Assembly: GCF_024295805.1 (NCBI RefSeq)
Contig: NZ_JANCLX010000046.1
Location: 1-47,981 of the forward strand
Source of the DNA: Streptomyces cucumeris
GTDB lineage: Bacteria; Actinomycetota; Actinomycetes; Streptomycetales; Streptomycetaceae
Direction: 5' to 3'
Length of the DNA: 47,981 nucleotides
In this document: piece by piece, positions 16,882 through 25,622 of the stretch
Layout: each line of letters opens with the position of its first letter
Position numbering within the stretch: position 1 is the stretch's first letter
The notes under the pieces: model-generated
What the model saw: the letters and a program-made list of their open reading frames with translations, nothing else
The model's database searches: none
Told to the model about the DNA's origin: nothing
Made by a program: the position numbers and the translations under genes

Positions 16882-17073
16882 ATGACCACCGCAGCGATCA
16901 GCACCAGCGCAAGCACCGGCCAGGACGCCGCCGCGGGCGCCGCCGCCCACCCCCGTCACCTGGTGGGCCAGGCCCTCCGCGCGGTACGGGTCTTCGCGGG
17001 CACGGCGTTCAGCGTGGCCGTGCTCGGTTCGTACGGGGACGACGCGCGGGGCGTGACGGTACCCAGACGCTGA
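16882..17073 (+). CDS. Small conserved hypothetical protein (63 aa)
   Basis: 63 residues starting MTTAAISTSASTGQD, with a Thr/Ser/Ala-rich N-terminus and a positively charged, hydrophobic core (LVGQALRAVRVFAGTAFSVAVLG). No clear signal peptide cleavage site or full transmembrane helix. GGAGG (16874-16878) sits three to four bases before the ATG at 16882; ATG 16870 is also in frame. Similar short proteins ending in an FSVxVLG segment recur in Streptomyces, recognised from memory. Codon bias fits a real gene. No function is known. Confidence 0.6.
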   Translation: MTTAAISTSASTGQDAAAGAAAHPRHLVGQALRAVRVFAGTAFSVAVLGSYGDDARGVTVPRR

Positions 17074-17110
17074 GCACACCGCCGCCGGAGCCCGGCCCGA
17101 TCCCGCCCCG

Positions 17111-18760
17111 TCAGACGTCCTCGTCCGCCAGCAGCTCCCCCGCGTCCACGATCCGGTACGCGTACCCCTGCTCGGCCAGGAACCGCTGCCGGTGCGCGGC
17201 GAAGTCCTGGTCGATCGTGTCGCGCGCGACGACCGAGTAGAACACCGCCGGATGGCCGTCGGCCTTCGGCCGCAGCACCCGTCCCAGCCGCTGGGCCTCC
17301 TCCTGGCGTGAGCCGAAGGTGCCGGACACCTGGATGGCGACCGTGGCCTCGGGGAGGTCGATCGAGAAGTTGGCGACCTTCGAGACGACGAGCACGGACA
17401 GCTCACCCTGCCGGAAGGCGTCGAAGAGCTTCTCGCGCTGGGCGTTGGTGGTCTCGCCCTTGATGACCGGCGCGTCCAGGTGCTCGCCCAACTCGTCGAG
17501 CTGGTCGATGTACTGACCGATCACCAGGGTCTGCTGCCCCCGGTGCCGGGCCACCAGCGCCTCGGTGACGCGGCGCTTGGAACCGGTCGTGGCGCAGTAG
17601 CGGTACTTCTCCTCGGTCTCGGCGGTGGCGTACGCCAGCCGCTCGGTCTCCGTCAGATTGACGCGGACCTCGACGCAGTCGGCGGGTGCGATGTAGCCCT
17701 GGGCCTCGATCTCCTTCCAGGGCGCGTCGAAGCGCTTGGGCCCGATGAGCGAGAAGACATCGGACTCGCGGCCGTCCTCGCGGACCAGCGTGGCCGTCAG
17801 CCCGAGCCGCCGCCGCGCCTGGAGGTCGGCGGTGAACTTGAAGACGGGCGCGGGCAGCAGATGCACCTCGTCGTAGACGATCAGACCCCAGTCGCGGGAG
17901 TCGAACAGCTCCAGGTGCGGGTAGATGCCCTTCCGCTTGGTGGTCAGCACCTGGTACGTGGCGATGGTGACCGGGCGGATCTCCTTCCGCGTACCGCTGT
18001 ACTCACCGATCTCCTCCTCGGTGAGCGAGGTACGGCGCACCAGCTCGTGCTTCCACTGCCGGGCGGAGACGGTGTTGGTCACCAGGATCAGCGTGGTGGA
18101 CTTGGCGGTGGCCATCGCACCCGCCCCGACCAGCGTCTTTCCGGCGCCGCAGGGGAGGACGACCACCCCGGACCCACCGTGCCAGAACCCCTCGACGGCC
18201 TGCTTCTGGTACGGCCGCAGGCCCCAGCCGTCCTCGCGCAGCTCGATGGGGTGGGCCTCACCGTCGACGTAACCGGCCAGGTCCTCGGCGGGCCAGCCCA
18301 GCTTCAGCAGCGTCTGCTTGATCTGCCCGCGCTCGGAGGGGTGGACCACCACCGTGTCCGGATCGATCCGCGCCCCGACCAGCGGCTGGACCCGCTTGGA
18401 CCGCAGGATCTCCTCCAGCACCGGGCGGTCGCTGGTCTCCAGCACCAGCCCGTGGGTGGGGTGCTTCAGCAGCCGCAGCCGCCCGTAGCGGGCCATCGTC
18501 TCGGCGACGTCGACGAGCAGGGCGTGCGGGACGGGGTAGCGCGAGAACTCGACGAGCGCGTCGACGACCTGCTCGGCGTCGTGCCCGGCGGCGCGGGCGT
18601 TCCACAGCCCGAGCGGGGTCACCCGATAGGTGTGGATGTGCTCGGGCGCCCGCTCCAGCTCGGCGAAGGGCGCGATGGCGCGGCGGCAGGCGTCCGCCTG
18701 CTCGTGGTCCACCTCGAGCAGGAGGGTCTTGTCGCTCTGGACGATGAGGGGTCCATTCAC
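17111..18760 (-). CDS. XPB/Ssl2-type DEAH-box DNA helicase
   Basis: 549 residues. An N-terminal XPB-like damage-recognition region (LIVQSDKTLLLEV, HTYRVTPLGLW) is followed by helicase motifs: CGAGKT Walker A with Lys208, motif II DEVH at 297-300, LGLTATLVREDG (motif III plus RED-like loop) and QRLGRVLRP (motif VI). It is the bacterial XPB found in actinomycetes, a 3'-5' helicase linked to DNA repair. The GTG at 18760 follows GGAAGGA; the frame stays open upstream but without conserved sequence. A separate helicase-C/WYL protein is encoded nearby at 19814-22498. Confidence 0.95.
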   Translation of the reverse strand: MNGPLIVQSDKTLLLEVDHEQADACRRAIAPFAELERAPEHIHTYRVTPLGLWNARAAGHDAEQVVDALVEFSRYPVPHALLVDVAETMARYGRLRLLKHPTHGLVLETSDRPVLEEILRSKRVQPLVGARIDPDTVVVHPSERGQIKQTLLKLGWPAEDLAGYVDGEAHPIELREDGWGLRPYQKQAVEGFWHGGSGVVVLPCGAGKTLVGAGAMATAKSTTLILVTNTVSARQWKHELVRRTSLTEEEIGEYSGTRKEIRPVTIATYQVLTTKRKGIYPHLELFDSRDWGLIVYDEVHLLPAPVFKFTADLQARRRLGLTATLVREDGRESDVFSLIGPKRFDAPWKEIEAQGYIAPADCVEVRVNLTETERLAYATAETEEKYRYCATTGSKRRVTEALVARHRGQQTLVIGQYIDQLDELGEHLDAPVIKGETTNAQREKLFDAFRQGELSVLVVSKVANFSIDLPEATVAIQVSGTFGSRQEEAQRLGRVLRPKADGHPAVFYSVVARDTIDQDFAAHRQRFLAEQGYAYRIVDAGELLADEDV

Positions 18761-18933
18761 GCGCCTGGATCCTTCCGTTTCGCTGGGGCTCGGCCGGGTG
18801 GCCAAAGAACCAGTGTCCCCCATCGGGCGGAACGGGCGGGGAGATGTAGCGGAGCGGTCACACAGAGCCACAGGGATACTCCCCACCGCTACGGGCAAGC
18901 GGGGACAGAGACAGCGGTGGGAGGTTGGTCCCT

Positions 18934-19812
18934 GTGGTCACAATCGCCGGGTGGGAGATCCGGAAGACCGGCGCGGCAAAGACGACCGGCGCGAAGAAGA
19001 CTCCGAAGAGCGCGACGACGAAGAAGCCCGCCGAGACGACGACGAAGAAGAAGGCGGCGGGCGTGCCGAAGAAGACGACGGCGGCGAAGAAGACGGCCGC
19101 AAAGCGGACACCGGCGAAGAAGACGACGGCCACCAAGGCGTCGTCCAGCAAGGCGTCGGCCACGAAGACGTCGACCACGAGGACCACGGAGGCGCTGCCC
19201 CCGAAGACGCGGCCGAAGCCGAAGCCGGAGGCCGCCGCGGCACCGGCACCGGCGACGGAGACGGCGGCCGCGCCCAGGCGGCCGCTGCTCCAGCGGGACT
19301 CGTGGCAGGCGCAGGCCGCGCGAGTGGTGGTGCTGCTGCTGGCATTCGTCTGCATGGTGGGGTTCGCGGTGGCGCTCGCCGGGGCGACGCTCGTGCCGTC
19401 GCCCGGTTCGTCCGATCTCGTGCACACGAACATGCGGCCGGGCGCCTCGTTGCGCGCGTACCTCGATCAGCCCGCCTTCCAGGACACGGTCAAGCAGATC
19501 GGCGGCAATGTGCTGCTCGGCGCGCCCTTCGGGGTGTTGCTGCCGATGCTGATGCCCCGGGCGCGGGGCGCGGTGCGGGTGGTGCTGGTGACCGGGCTGG
19601 TGATGGTCATGGTCGAGACGGCACAGGGGCTGATCGTCGAGGGGCGTGCCTTCGACGTCGACGACGTGATCCTCAATACGAGCGGTGCCCTGCTGGGCTA
19701 CGTCCTGATCGGGCGGCTGCTCGGCCGTGCCCTGCATCCGCGGCGCCGCCACTGGTGGCACCGCTGGACCAAGCCTTCGTCCTCCTCCGCGGCCGGAGGC
19801 CCGGCGGCGTGA
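18934..19812 (+). CDS. VanZ-domain membrane protein with histone-H1-like lysine-rich N-terminus
   Basis: 292 residues. Residues 11-97 are built of Lys/Ala/Thr/Pro repeats (AAKKT-like) with about 23 lysines and only two acidic residues, like histone H1 tails and actinobacterial HupS/Lsr2-associated basic tails. A transmembrane helix follows (about 130-152). The VanZ core has GGNVLLGAPFGVLLP, an ETAQG segment and the signature RAFDVDDVILNTSGALLGY, then a short basic tail. VanZ-like proteins can protect cell-wall targets, but most are uncharacterised. The GTG at 18934 has GGGAGG nine bases upstream; TTG 18925 is possible. It is divergent from the XPB gene and convergent with the helicase-C gene. 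Confidence 0.88.
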   Translation: MVTIAGWEIRKTGAAKTTGAKKTPKSATTKKPAETTTKKKAAGVPKKTTAAKKTAAKRTPAKKTTATKASSSKASATKTSTTRTTEALPPKTRPKPKPEAAAAPAPATETAAAPRRPLLQRDSWQAQAARVVVLLLAFVCMVGFAVALAGATLVPSPGSSDLVHTNMRPGASLRAYLDQPAFQDTVKQIGGNVLLGAPFGVLLPMLMPRARGAVRVVLVTGLVMVMVETAQGLIVEGRAFDVDDVILNTSGALLGYVLIGRLLGRALHPRRRHWWHRWTKPSSSSAAGGPAA

Positions 19813-19813
19813 G

Positions 19814-22498
19814 CTACCCGGCCTCGTCGGCCAGTTCGGCGACGCCGGTGATGCGGTGCAGCGGATAGGTGCGGACCTCGTCCGCGGTGTGGTCGTACGC
19901 GGTGACGAAACCGCCCTCGACCCGGACCGGGGCGATGACGCGCTGGCTGGCGGCGCCGTCCGCGTTGACGTAGCCGATCCAGACGGCGGACCCGGTGAGG
20001 GCCGCGGCCTGCATGGTGGCGAGGGTGTCGGCGGAGGTGGTGCGCGGCAGCCGGCCGGAGGCGGTGCCCGCCGCGGCCGGTACCGGCTTGTGCGGCGCGG
20101 TGGCGGCGAGATCTCCGGCGCGGATGGCGCGGACGGCGGCGCCGAGCAGGGTGTCATCGGGCCGCGGCGGCCCGTCCGGCACCGGGGTGGGCGCGGTGCG
20201 GGGCGGGGTGCGCTGGGCCTCGGCGCGGGTGATCAGCACATCGCCCTCGGCGGATTCGGCGGCCGGTGCGTACCCCATGGCGCGCAGACCGTCGAGCAGC
20301 GCGTCCGGCGGGGCCTGGGAGGCCAGCACGGTGGGGGCGAGACGGCGCAGCCGCAGCCCGGCGGAACGGCGGTCGGCGAGGATCTCCACCAGCAGCGCCT
20401 CATCGTCACAGCGCACATACGCGGAGGCGGCGCCGATCCGCAGATGGCCGTGTTTGCGCGCCACGTCGTCGATCAGGTACGCGAGCGGCTGGGGCACCGG
20501 GGTGCGGGAGTGAGCGGTGAGGAAGGTGTGCAGATCGTCGGCGGCCCGCCCGGCGTCGAGGGCGCGGCGCACGGAGGCGGGGGTGAAGCGGTAGACCGTG
20601 GCACCGCCCTTGGACTCGACCTCGGCCAGGACGCCCAGCGTCTCGGCGAGCGGCCGCTCCAGGGGGCCGGGCGCGACAGCGGTCAGATCGGCCTGGAGGA
20701 GTACGTGGTCCAGGGGTTCGGGCAGCAGCGGGGCGAGCAGCCGGGCGGCGTTCGCGGTCGCGGTGGCCGTCTCGGCGGGGGTGGTCGGCTGTGCGGCCGC
20801 GGCCGCAGGCGCCGGACCCTCCGGCGGCAGACCGAGGAGCGCGCGGCCGTGGGAGGAGAGGGCGCCGCGGCCGGTGACGCCCAGCAGTTCGGCCTCGGTG
20901 AGGGTCCAGCGGGCCAGCCGCGACCGCAGATCGTCACCGGGGGAGGCGGAGGAAGCGGAACCGGGAACGGAACCGGCACCCGAGGGTGACGACGGCGCCG
21001 GAACGGCCGGTGCGGCCCCCCGGTGCGGCGGCCGTTCCCAGCGCAGTCGCGCCAGCAGTCCGTCGGCGTCGGCCGAGGCCCCCGACGGGACCGCCGCGAG
21101 CAGCGTGAGCAGTCGGCGGCGCACCTCCGGCGCCGGGGAGCGGTCCAGCTCCGGGCCGAGCGCGGCGAGCGTACGGCCCTTGGCGTCCCGGGCGCCGATC
21201 AGACCCGCCGTACGGGTCGCGGCGAGCCAGGCGGAGACCAGCCCGGCCCACCGCTCCTCGGGGGCCAGCCGCAGCCAGTCGTCGTAGGCGGGGGTGGGGG
21301 CGTAGCGCTCGTCGGTCTCCCCGTCGGAGGCCAGCAGACCGGCCGCGTAGGCCAGTTCGATCCAGAAGGCGGCGGTCTGCTCGGTCACGTCGAGCGCGGC
21401 GGCCGTCCGCTTGAGGTCACGTACGCTCAGCCCGCCCGCGCGCAGCACCTGCGGGGCGGCGGTCTCCCACTGCCCCATCAGCTCCTCGACGGTGTCCAGG
21501 GCGGTGAACGCCTGGCCCGCGGCAGTGCTGTCCACAGCCTGTGGACGGTGTTCGGCGGCGGGCGGCAGCGGCGGGGGCAGCGGCTCGGGGGCGCGGTGCG
21601 CCCGGCCGCCGCGCAGATGGAGGGCCACCTCACGGGGCAGCACCACATTGCGCGGCCCGGACGGCAGCAGCAGCCCGCGCTCCAGCAGCCAGGCGACGGG
21701 CGGGCTCGGCGCGGCCACGGACACCTCGCCGTAGGGCGGCCCCCAGACCAGCTTGGCCAGGACGGCGAGGGCTCCCTCCGGCGCCCCGGCCAGCAGCGCG
21801 GCCATCCGCGCGCGGTCGCCGAACAGCCCGGCGAGCGCGGCCACGGCCGTCACCGGATCGTGGGTGGGCGGCAGTCCGGCGGTGGCCAGCAACTCCTGGA
21901 GGCGCCCCGGCGACGTCCCGGCCGTGGCCTCCTGGACGGTGGGGCCGAGCCCGGTCGGGGACGGTGCGCCGGGGGACGGGGTCAGCAGCTCACGGGCGGT
22001 GCGGACCAGCCGCAACTTGTCGTCGCCGCCCCACACCAGGGCCTGGCGGCGCAGGGTGGCGACGGCGCGCGGCAGCTCCTCGGCGATCCGCGCCCGCAGC
22101 CCGTCGGGCAGGGACGCCGCCCCGGCCGGTTCGCCGCCCGACCCCGGCTGGTCGTCCGGCCCCGGCTGGTCGCCCGTCCCCGTCATCAGGTCGCGCAGCG
22201 TCTCGTACGGGCACGGGTCCGGGGCGACGGCCAGCGCCTCGGCGGTCTGGAGCGCGAACCGGTCCAGGCGCTCCACCGCCCGTACGACCGAGGCGCGGGT
22301 CCCGGCCCGGGTGGCGAGCTGGGTGAGGTCGTTCGGGACGGGGGACAGCAGATCGGGACGGGCGCGCAGCAGCGTCGCGAGGGCGTCGTCGGGGCGGGTG
22401 CGCAGCTCCTCGGCGAGTGTGCGCGGCGCGCCGCGGCCGCCGTCCGCCGGGCCGGTCTCTGCCGCCACGCGCGCCTCCCGATTCCGCGAGCTGGTCAT
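19814..22498 (-). CDS. Helicase C-terminal (XPB/Ssl2-associated) and WYL-like domain protein
   Basis: 894 residues. The N-terminal half is a helical, wHTH-like array (RTLAEELRTRPDDALATLLRARPDLL and a later LKRTAAALDVTEQTAAFW). The middle holds the helicase-conserved C-terminal domain (LLQADLTAVAPGPLERPLAETL, EVESKGGATVYRFTPASVRRALD). No Walker A is visible, so it lacks the motor. The last 60 residues look like a WYL domain (VWIGYVNADGAASQRVIAPV, VRTYPLHRITGV), a ligand or nucleic-acid sensor. The ATG at 22498 follows a -10-like TACTGT at -13 to -8, so probably leaderless. One base separates its stop from the VanZ stop. Likely partner of the nearby XPB helicase (inference). Confidence 0.87.
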   Translation of the reverse strand: MTSSRNREARVAAETGPADGGRGAPRTLAEELRTRPDDALATLLRARPDLLSPVPNDLTQLATRAGTRASVVRAVERLDRFALQTAEALAVAPDPCPYETLRDLMTGTGDQPGPDDQPGSGGEPAGAASLPDGLRARIAEELPRAVATLRRQALVWGGDDKLRLVRTARELLTPSPGAPSPTGLGPTVQEATAGTSPGRLQELLATAGLPPTHDPVTAVAALAGLFGDRARMAALLAGAPEGALAVLAKLVWGPPYGEVSVAAPSPPVAWLLERGLLLPSGPRNVVLPREVALHLRGGRAHRAPEPLPPPLPPAAEHRPQAVDSTAAGQAFTALDTVEELMGQWETAAPQVLRAGGLSVRDLKRTAAALDVTEQTAAFWIELAYAAGLLASDGETDERYAPTPAYDDWLRLAPEERWAGLVSAWLAATRTAGLIGARDAKGRTLAALGPELDRSPAPEVRRRLLTLLAAVPSGASADADGLLARLRWERPPHRGAAPAVPAPSSPSGAGSVPGSASSASPGDDLRSRLARWTLTEAELLGVTGRGALSSHGRALLGLPPEGPAPAAAAAQPTTPAETATATANAARLLAPLLPEPLDHVLLQADLTAVAPGPLERPLAETLGVLAEVESKGGATVYRFTPASVRRALDAGRAADDLHTFLTAHSRTPVPQPLAYLIDDVARKHGHLRIGAASAYVRCDDEALLVEILADRRSAGLRLRRLAPTVLASQAPPDALLDGLRAMGYAPAAESAEGDVLITRAEAQRTPPRTAPTPVPDGPPRPDDTLLGAAVRAIRAGDLAATAPHKPVPAAAGTASGRLPRTTSADTLATMQAAALTGSAVWIGYVNADGAASQRVIAPVRVEGGFVTAYDHTADEVRTYPLHRITGVAELADEAG

Positions 22499-22611
22499 TC
22501 GATCCACAGTACCCGGGGCGGCGGACGCCGGTGGTGCGGCGGGAATCCGCTCCCGCACGGTACGGTCGAAGCCGTCTGGTACGCCGACCGTGCGCATTCT
22601 CAGGGGTCTTG

Positions 22612-23913
22612 GTGGGGATCGAGAGCGAGAAGCTCGTCTACGACTATCTGAGCCGTGTCGGGGACCTGGCCCAGCAGCAGGGGTTGCCGTCGGGCGACCG
22701 GATGCGGCTGGTCTCCGGGCTCCGCGCCGATATCGACCACCGGCGGGCCACCGGCGGCGCGGACAGCGCGGCCGGGGTGAAGCGGATCCTCGCCAAGCTG
22801 GGCTCGCCCGCCGACGTGGTCGCCGCCGCGGGCGGCCGGGCCTCCGATCCCGGTCCGGGCGCGGGCGCGCCCGGCGGCCCCTCCACCGGAGCGTCCGCAC
22901 CGGACCCCTCCGGCCCGGGCGTGTCGGGCCCGGCGACCTCCGAACCGCCGCGCGGTGCCGCGGGCGCGGCACGGGCGGCCCGCGACAAACTGGCCGGACT
23001 CGCCGAACGCACCGGGCTGACCGGCGGCAAGGTGCCCACCCCGCGCAAGGGGAACGACAGCGGGGGCTACGGGGGCGGGGCGTACGGCGACCGGGCGTCC
23101 GGTGGCGGCGGGGCAAGTGACGGCACCTCCCTGATCAAGCACACCCCGGTCACCCCCGACGGGCCCGCCATCCCCGCCCCGCGGTCGGCCGCCGCGTCAC
23201 CGCCGCACCTCGCGGGCGAGGACGAGCTCGGCCCGCGCGAGTCCAACCCCGACTGGTGGCATGTGGAGCCGGGGCCGTTCGCCCAGCCCGAGCAGCACGA
23301 CGCGCAGTACGGCGCCGTCGAGGGGTTCGTCGGCGGGATCGAGATCCCCGAGCTGCTCGGCGGTACCTCGGCCGAGCAGGAGCGCCGGGAACGGCGTGAG
23401 CGGTTCGAACGGGACGCCGCCGAGCGGGCCGCGGCCGAGGAGGAGGCGGAAGCCGAGGCGGACGGCGAAGCGGAGGGCGCCGGTGCGGGCCGGCGCGGGC
23501 TGCTGCGCCGCACCCTGTTCGGGCCGGGCAAGGCCGCGGCGGAGGACGGCGGCCGGGCCGCCGGGGCCGGGTGGCTGGCGGGGCTCGGCCCGCTGCTGCT
23601 GCTCTCGATCGCCCTGCTCATCGCGGGCGCCGCGATGGGCAACGTCCTGCTGCTGGGCTTCGGCTGGGTGCTCGCGTACACCACCGGCAGGCACTCCCGC
23701 GCCGAGGCGAAGTGGGCCGTGCTGGTCATGCCGGGTCTGGTCGCGGCCGGGGGCATGGTCTGGCTGTGGGGGCGCTCCAACGGCAAGTGGGGCGACCCGA
23801 TCCCTAAGGACGGGATGAAGGACGCGCTGACGGACACCTGGCCGGTGATCGTCCGGGCCGCGGCCGTGGCCACGGTGCTCTTCCTGGTGTGGCGGGCGCG
23901 GCGCCGGGGCTGA
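22612..23913 (+). CDS. HAAS/DUF1700-like membrane protein with long disordered linker
   Basis: 433 residues. Residues 1-75 (IESEKLVYDYLSRVGDLAQQ, GVKRILAKLGSPADVVAAA) match the HAAS/DUF1700 helical domain usually seen in membrane signalling proteins. A Gly/Pro/Ser-rich linker of about 140 residues and an acidic, coiled, Glu/Arg-rich stretch (QERRERRERFERDAAERA area) follow. The C-terminal 110 residues carry about three transmembrane helices. GTG 22612 with AGGGG just upstream was chosen; TTG 22609 is the alternative. Divergent from the helicase-C gene. Role unknown; HAAS proteins elsewhere are partners of PadR regulators, but none is adjacent. Confidence 0.8.
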   Translation: MGIESEKLVYDYLSRVGDLAQQQGLPSGDRMRLVSGLRADIDHRRATGGADSAAGVKRILAKLGSPADVVAAAGGRASDPGPGAGAPGGPSTGASAPDPSGPGVSGPATSEPPRGAAGAARAARDKLAGLAERTGLTGGKVPTPRKGNDSGGYGGGAYGDRASGGGGASDGTSLIKHTPVTPDGPAIPAPRSAAASPPHLAGEDELGPRESNPDWWHVEPGPFAQPEQHDAQYGAVEGFVGGIEIPELLGGTSAEQERRERRERFERDAAERAAAEEEAEAEADGEAEGAGAGRRGLLRRTLFGPGKAAAEDGGRAAGAGWLAGLGPLLLLSIALLIAGAAMGNVLLLGFGWVLAYTTGRHSRAEAKWAVLVMPGLVAAGGMVWLWGRSNGKWGDPIPKDGMKDALTDTWPVIVRAAAVATVLFLVWRARRRG

Positions 23914-23944
23914 CCCCTCCCGCGCGGGTCCCCGGGTCAACCCA

Positions 23945-23958
23945 CCGCGTCAACGCGG
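23945..23958 (+). terminator. Short hairpin after the HAAS gene
   Basis: CCGCGT-CA-ACGCGG, a perfect 6-bp stem 31 bases after the stop. Weak as a terminator on its own. Confidence 0.35.
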
Positions 23959-24009
23959 CAGGTCAACCTGACCGGAGGAGCCCGCCGAGCGGACGGCACA
24001 ATGAAGGAC

Positions 24010-24642
24010 ATGGCTTCGCACACGGTGACGGTCGGCTTCGACCTGGACATGACGCTCATCGACTCCCGGCCCGGTATCAAGGCGGCGTACGAGGAGCTGT
24101 CCGCCCGCACCGGCACCTTCGTCGACGCGGAGCTGGCCGTCACCCGGCTGGGGCCGCCGCTGGAGCAGGAGCTCGCGCACTGGTTCCCCGATGAGCGGAT
24201 CCCGGAGATCAGCGATCTCTACCGCGCGCTCTACCCGGAGTTCGCGATAGCGCCCACCGCCGCGCTGCCCGGTGCCCGGGAGGCGATCGAGGCGGTGCGG
24301 CGGGCCGGGGGCCGCAGCATCGTGGTGACCGCCAAGCACGAGCCCAACGCCGAACTGCACCTGAGCCACCTGGGCATCGTGCCGGACGCGGTCGTCGGCT
24401 GGCTGTGGGCCGAGGCCAAGGCGGAGGCGCTGCGCGAGCACGGTGCGACGGTCTACGTCGGCGACCACACCGGCGACGTACGGGGCGCGCGCCTCGCGGA
24501 CGCGCTGTCGGTGGCGGTCCCCACCGGTCCGTGCGGTGCGGAGGAGCTGCGTCAGGCCGGGGCCGACGTGGTGCTCACCGATCTGACCGCGTTCCCGGAG
24601 TGGCTGGCGGAGCACCTCGACGGCCGGCCGGCCGGAAGCTGA
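24010..24642 (+). CDS. HAD-superfamily phosphatase (phosphoglycolate phosphatase-like)
   Basis: 210 residues. Motif I is GFDLDMTLIDS with two aspartates, motif II VVTAKHE, a lysine region AEAKAEAL, and motif IV YVGDHTGDVRGARLADA. The helical cap lies at about residues 20-85. This fits the Gph-like HADs with a C1 cap; substrate unknown. The ATG at 24010 was preferred to the ATG at 24001 because a -10-like CACAAT (23997-24002) ends eight bases upstream, consistent with a leaderless mRNA. It converges on the small membrane protein gene with 15 bases between stops. Confidence 0.9.
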   Translation: MASHTVTVGFDLDMTLIDSRPGIKAAYEELSARTGTFVDAELAVTRLGPPLEQELAHWFPDERIPEISDLYRALYPEFAIAPTAALPGAREAIEAVRRAGGRSIVVTAKHEPNAELHLSHLGIVPDAVVGWLWAEAKAEALREHGATVYVGDHTGDVRGARLADALSVAVPTGPCGAEELRQAGADVVLTDLTAFPEWLAEHLDGRPAGS

Positions 24643-24657
24643 CCCTCGCCATCCGTC

Positions 24658-24924
24658 CTAGCGGCCGTCCGTGACCCGCGCGGCCTCCCGCCGCTGCGCC
24701 GTGATCGACCGCAGCACTCCGGCCGCGGCGAGCGCGAAGCCGACGCCCATGAGCATCGAGATCAGATACGCGGCGGTGGGCAGCGGATCCGCGCCCAGGA
24801 ACATGGGTGCGACGGTGGCCAGGGTGGCGATCGCGCCGACGACGAAGACGATCACGCCGATACGGACCAGCCGGTCGCCCGGCCCGTCGGGAGGGCTGCC
24901 ACGGTGCGGGGTTTCATTGCTCAC
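24658..24924 (-). CDS. Small two-helix membrane protein
   Basis: 88 residues. A polar N-terminus rich in Pro/Gly is followed by two transmembrane helices (about 25-47 and 55-75) and a basic C-terminus. The GTG at 24924 has -10-like TACCCT exactly at -12 to -7 (24936-24931), so a leaderless start is strongly suggested. Divergent from the cold-shock gene. I recognise no family. Confidence 0.82.
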   Translation of the reverse strand: MSNETPHRGSPPDGPGDRLVRIGVIVFVVGAIATLATVAPMFLGADPLPTAAYLISMLMGVGFALAAAGVLRSITAQRREAARVTDGR

Positions 24925-24987
24925 CGCACCAGGGTAGATCGGTGCCTGAGCGCCCATGCGAACCACCCGGAACCATCCGGGTACGTC

Positions 24988-25015
24988 TTGTCACCAGGCT
25001 CGGGACCATTAGCCT
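24988..25015 (+). promoter_or_regulatory. Sigma-HrdB-type promoter of the cold-shock gene
   Basis: TTGTCA (24988-24993), 16-base spacer, TAGCCT (25010-25015). Both hexamers are close to the Streptomyces vegetative consensus. Predicted transcription start is about 25022, giving an 80-base leader. Confidence 0.72.
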
Positions 25016-25023
25016 TGGTGGTG

Positions 25024-25041
25024 GCGGGTCCTACGACCCGC
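25024..25041 (+). promoter_or_regulatory. Hairpin at the extreme 5' end of the cold-shock mRNA
   Basis: GCGGGTC-CTAC-GACCCGC, a perfect 7-bp stem with 4-base loop, two bases after the predicted start of transcription. A T-rich stretch (25069-25084) follows before the coding region. Could stabilise the mRNA or act as a temperature-responsive element; this is inference. Confidence 0.55.
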
Positions 25042-25103
25042 TGTAGTGCTATCCAGAGCTGTTTTTCCGTGTTTTCCGACGAGCGACGAGGACGAGGACA
25101 GAC

Positions 25104-25487
25104 GTGCCTACCGGCAAGGTCAAGTGGTTCAACAGTGAGAAGGGCTTCGGCTTTCTCTCCCGCGATGACGGCGGTGACGTCTTCGTGCACTCGTCAGTGC
25201 TTCCGGACGGCGTGGACGCCCTGAAGCCGGGGCAGCGCGTGGAATTCGGCGTGGTGGCGGGAAACCGCGGTGACCAGGCACTTTCGGTGACGATCCTTGA
25301 CCCGACGCCGTCGGTCGCGGCGGCCCAGCGGCGCAAGCCGGACGAGTTGGCGTCCATCGTCCAGGATCTGACCACCCTGCTGGAGAACGTGACCCAGCAG
25401 TTGGAGCGCGGCCGGTATCCCGACAAGGCGCACGGCCACAAGATCGCGGGCATGCTGCGCGCGGTCGCCGATCAGCTCGACGTCTGA
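25104..25487 (+). CDS. Cold-shock-domain protein with C-terminal extension
   Basis: 127 residues. Residues 1-67 are a CspA-type OB-fold with both RNA-binding motifs (KGFGFLS and DVFVHSS) preceded by GKVKWFN. A 60-residue C-terminal helical extension follows (LASIVQDLTTLLENVTQQLERG, GMLRAVADQLDV), which typical 67-residue cold-shock proteins lack. The extension could mediate oligomerisation. GTG start with AGGACAG upstream. Own promoter and structured leader. Confidence 0.95.
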   Translation: MPTGKVKWFNSEKGFGFLSRDDGGDVFVHSSVLPDGVDALKPGQRVEFGVVAGNRGDQALSVTILDPTPSVAAAQRRKPDELASIVQDLTTLLENVTQQLERGRYPDKAHGHKIAGMLRAVADQLDV

Positions 25488-25512
25488 TCGGTCCGACGTC
25501 CGATCCGGGCGC

Positions 25513-25527
25513 CCCGCACCGTGCGGG
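25513..25527 (+). terminator. Hairpin between convergent cold-shock and mqnD genes
   Basis: CCCGCAC-C-GTGCGGG, with the innermost pairs unable to close; 25 bases after the cold-shock stop. Candidate terminator. Confidence 0.45.
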
Positions 25528-25622
25528 CCACCCCCGGAACGTAATGAATCAGACACGCTCAGCGACGAGTTCCGGACAAAGAGACGGCGGAGACGTGTCG
25601 CGGTGATGCCCGGGAACGACGG

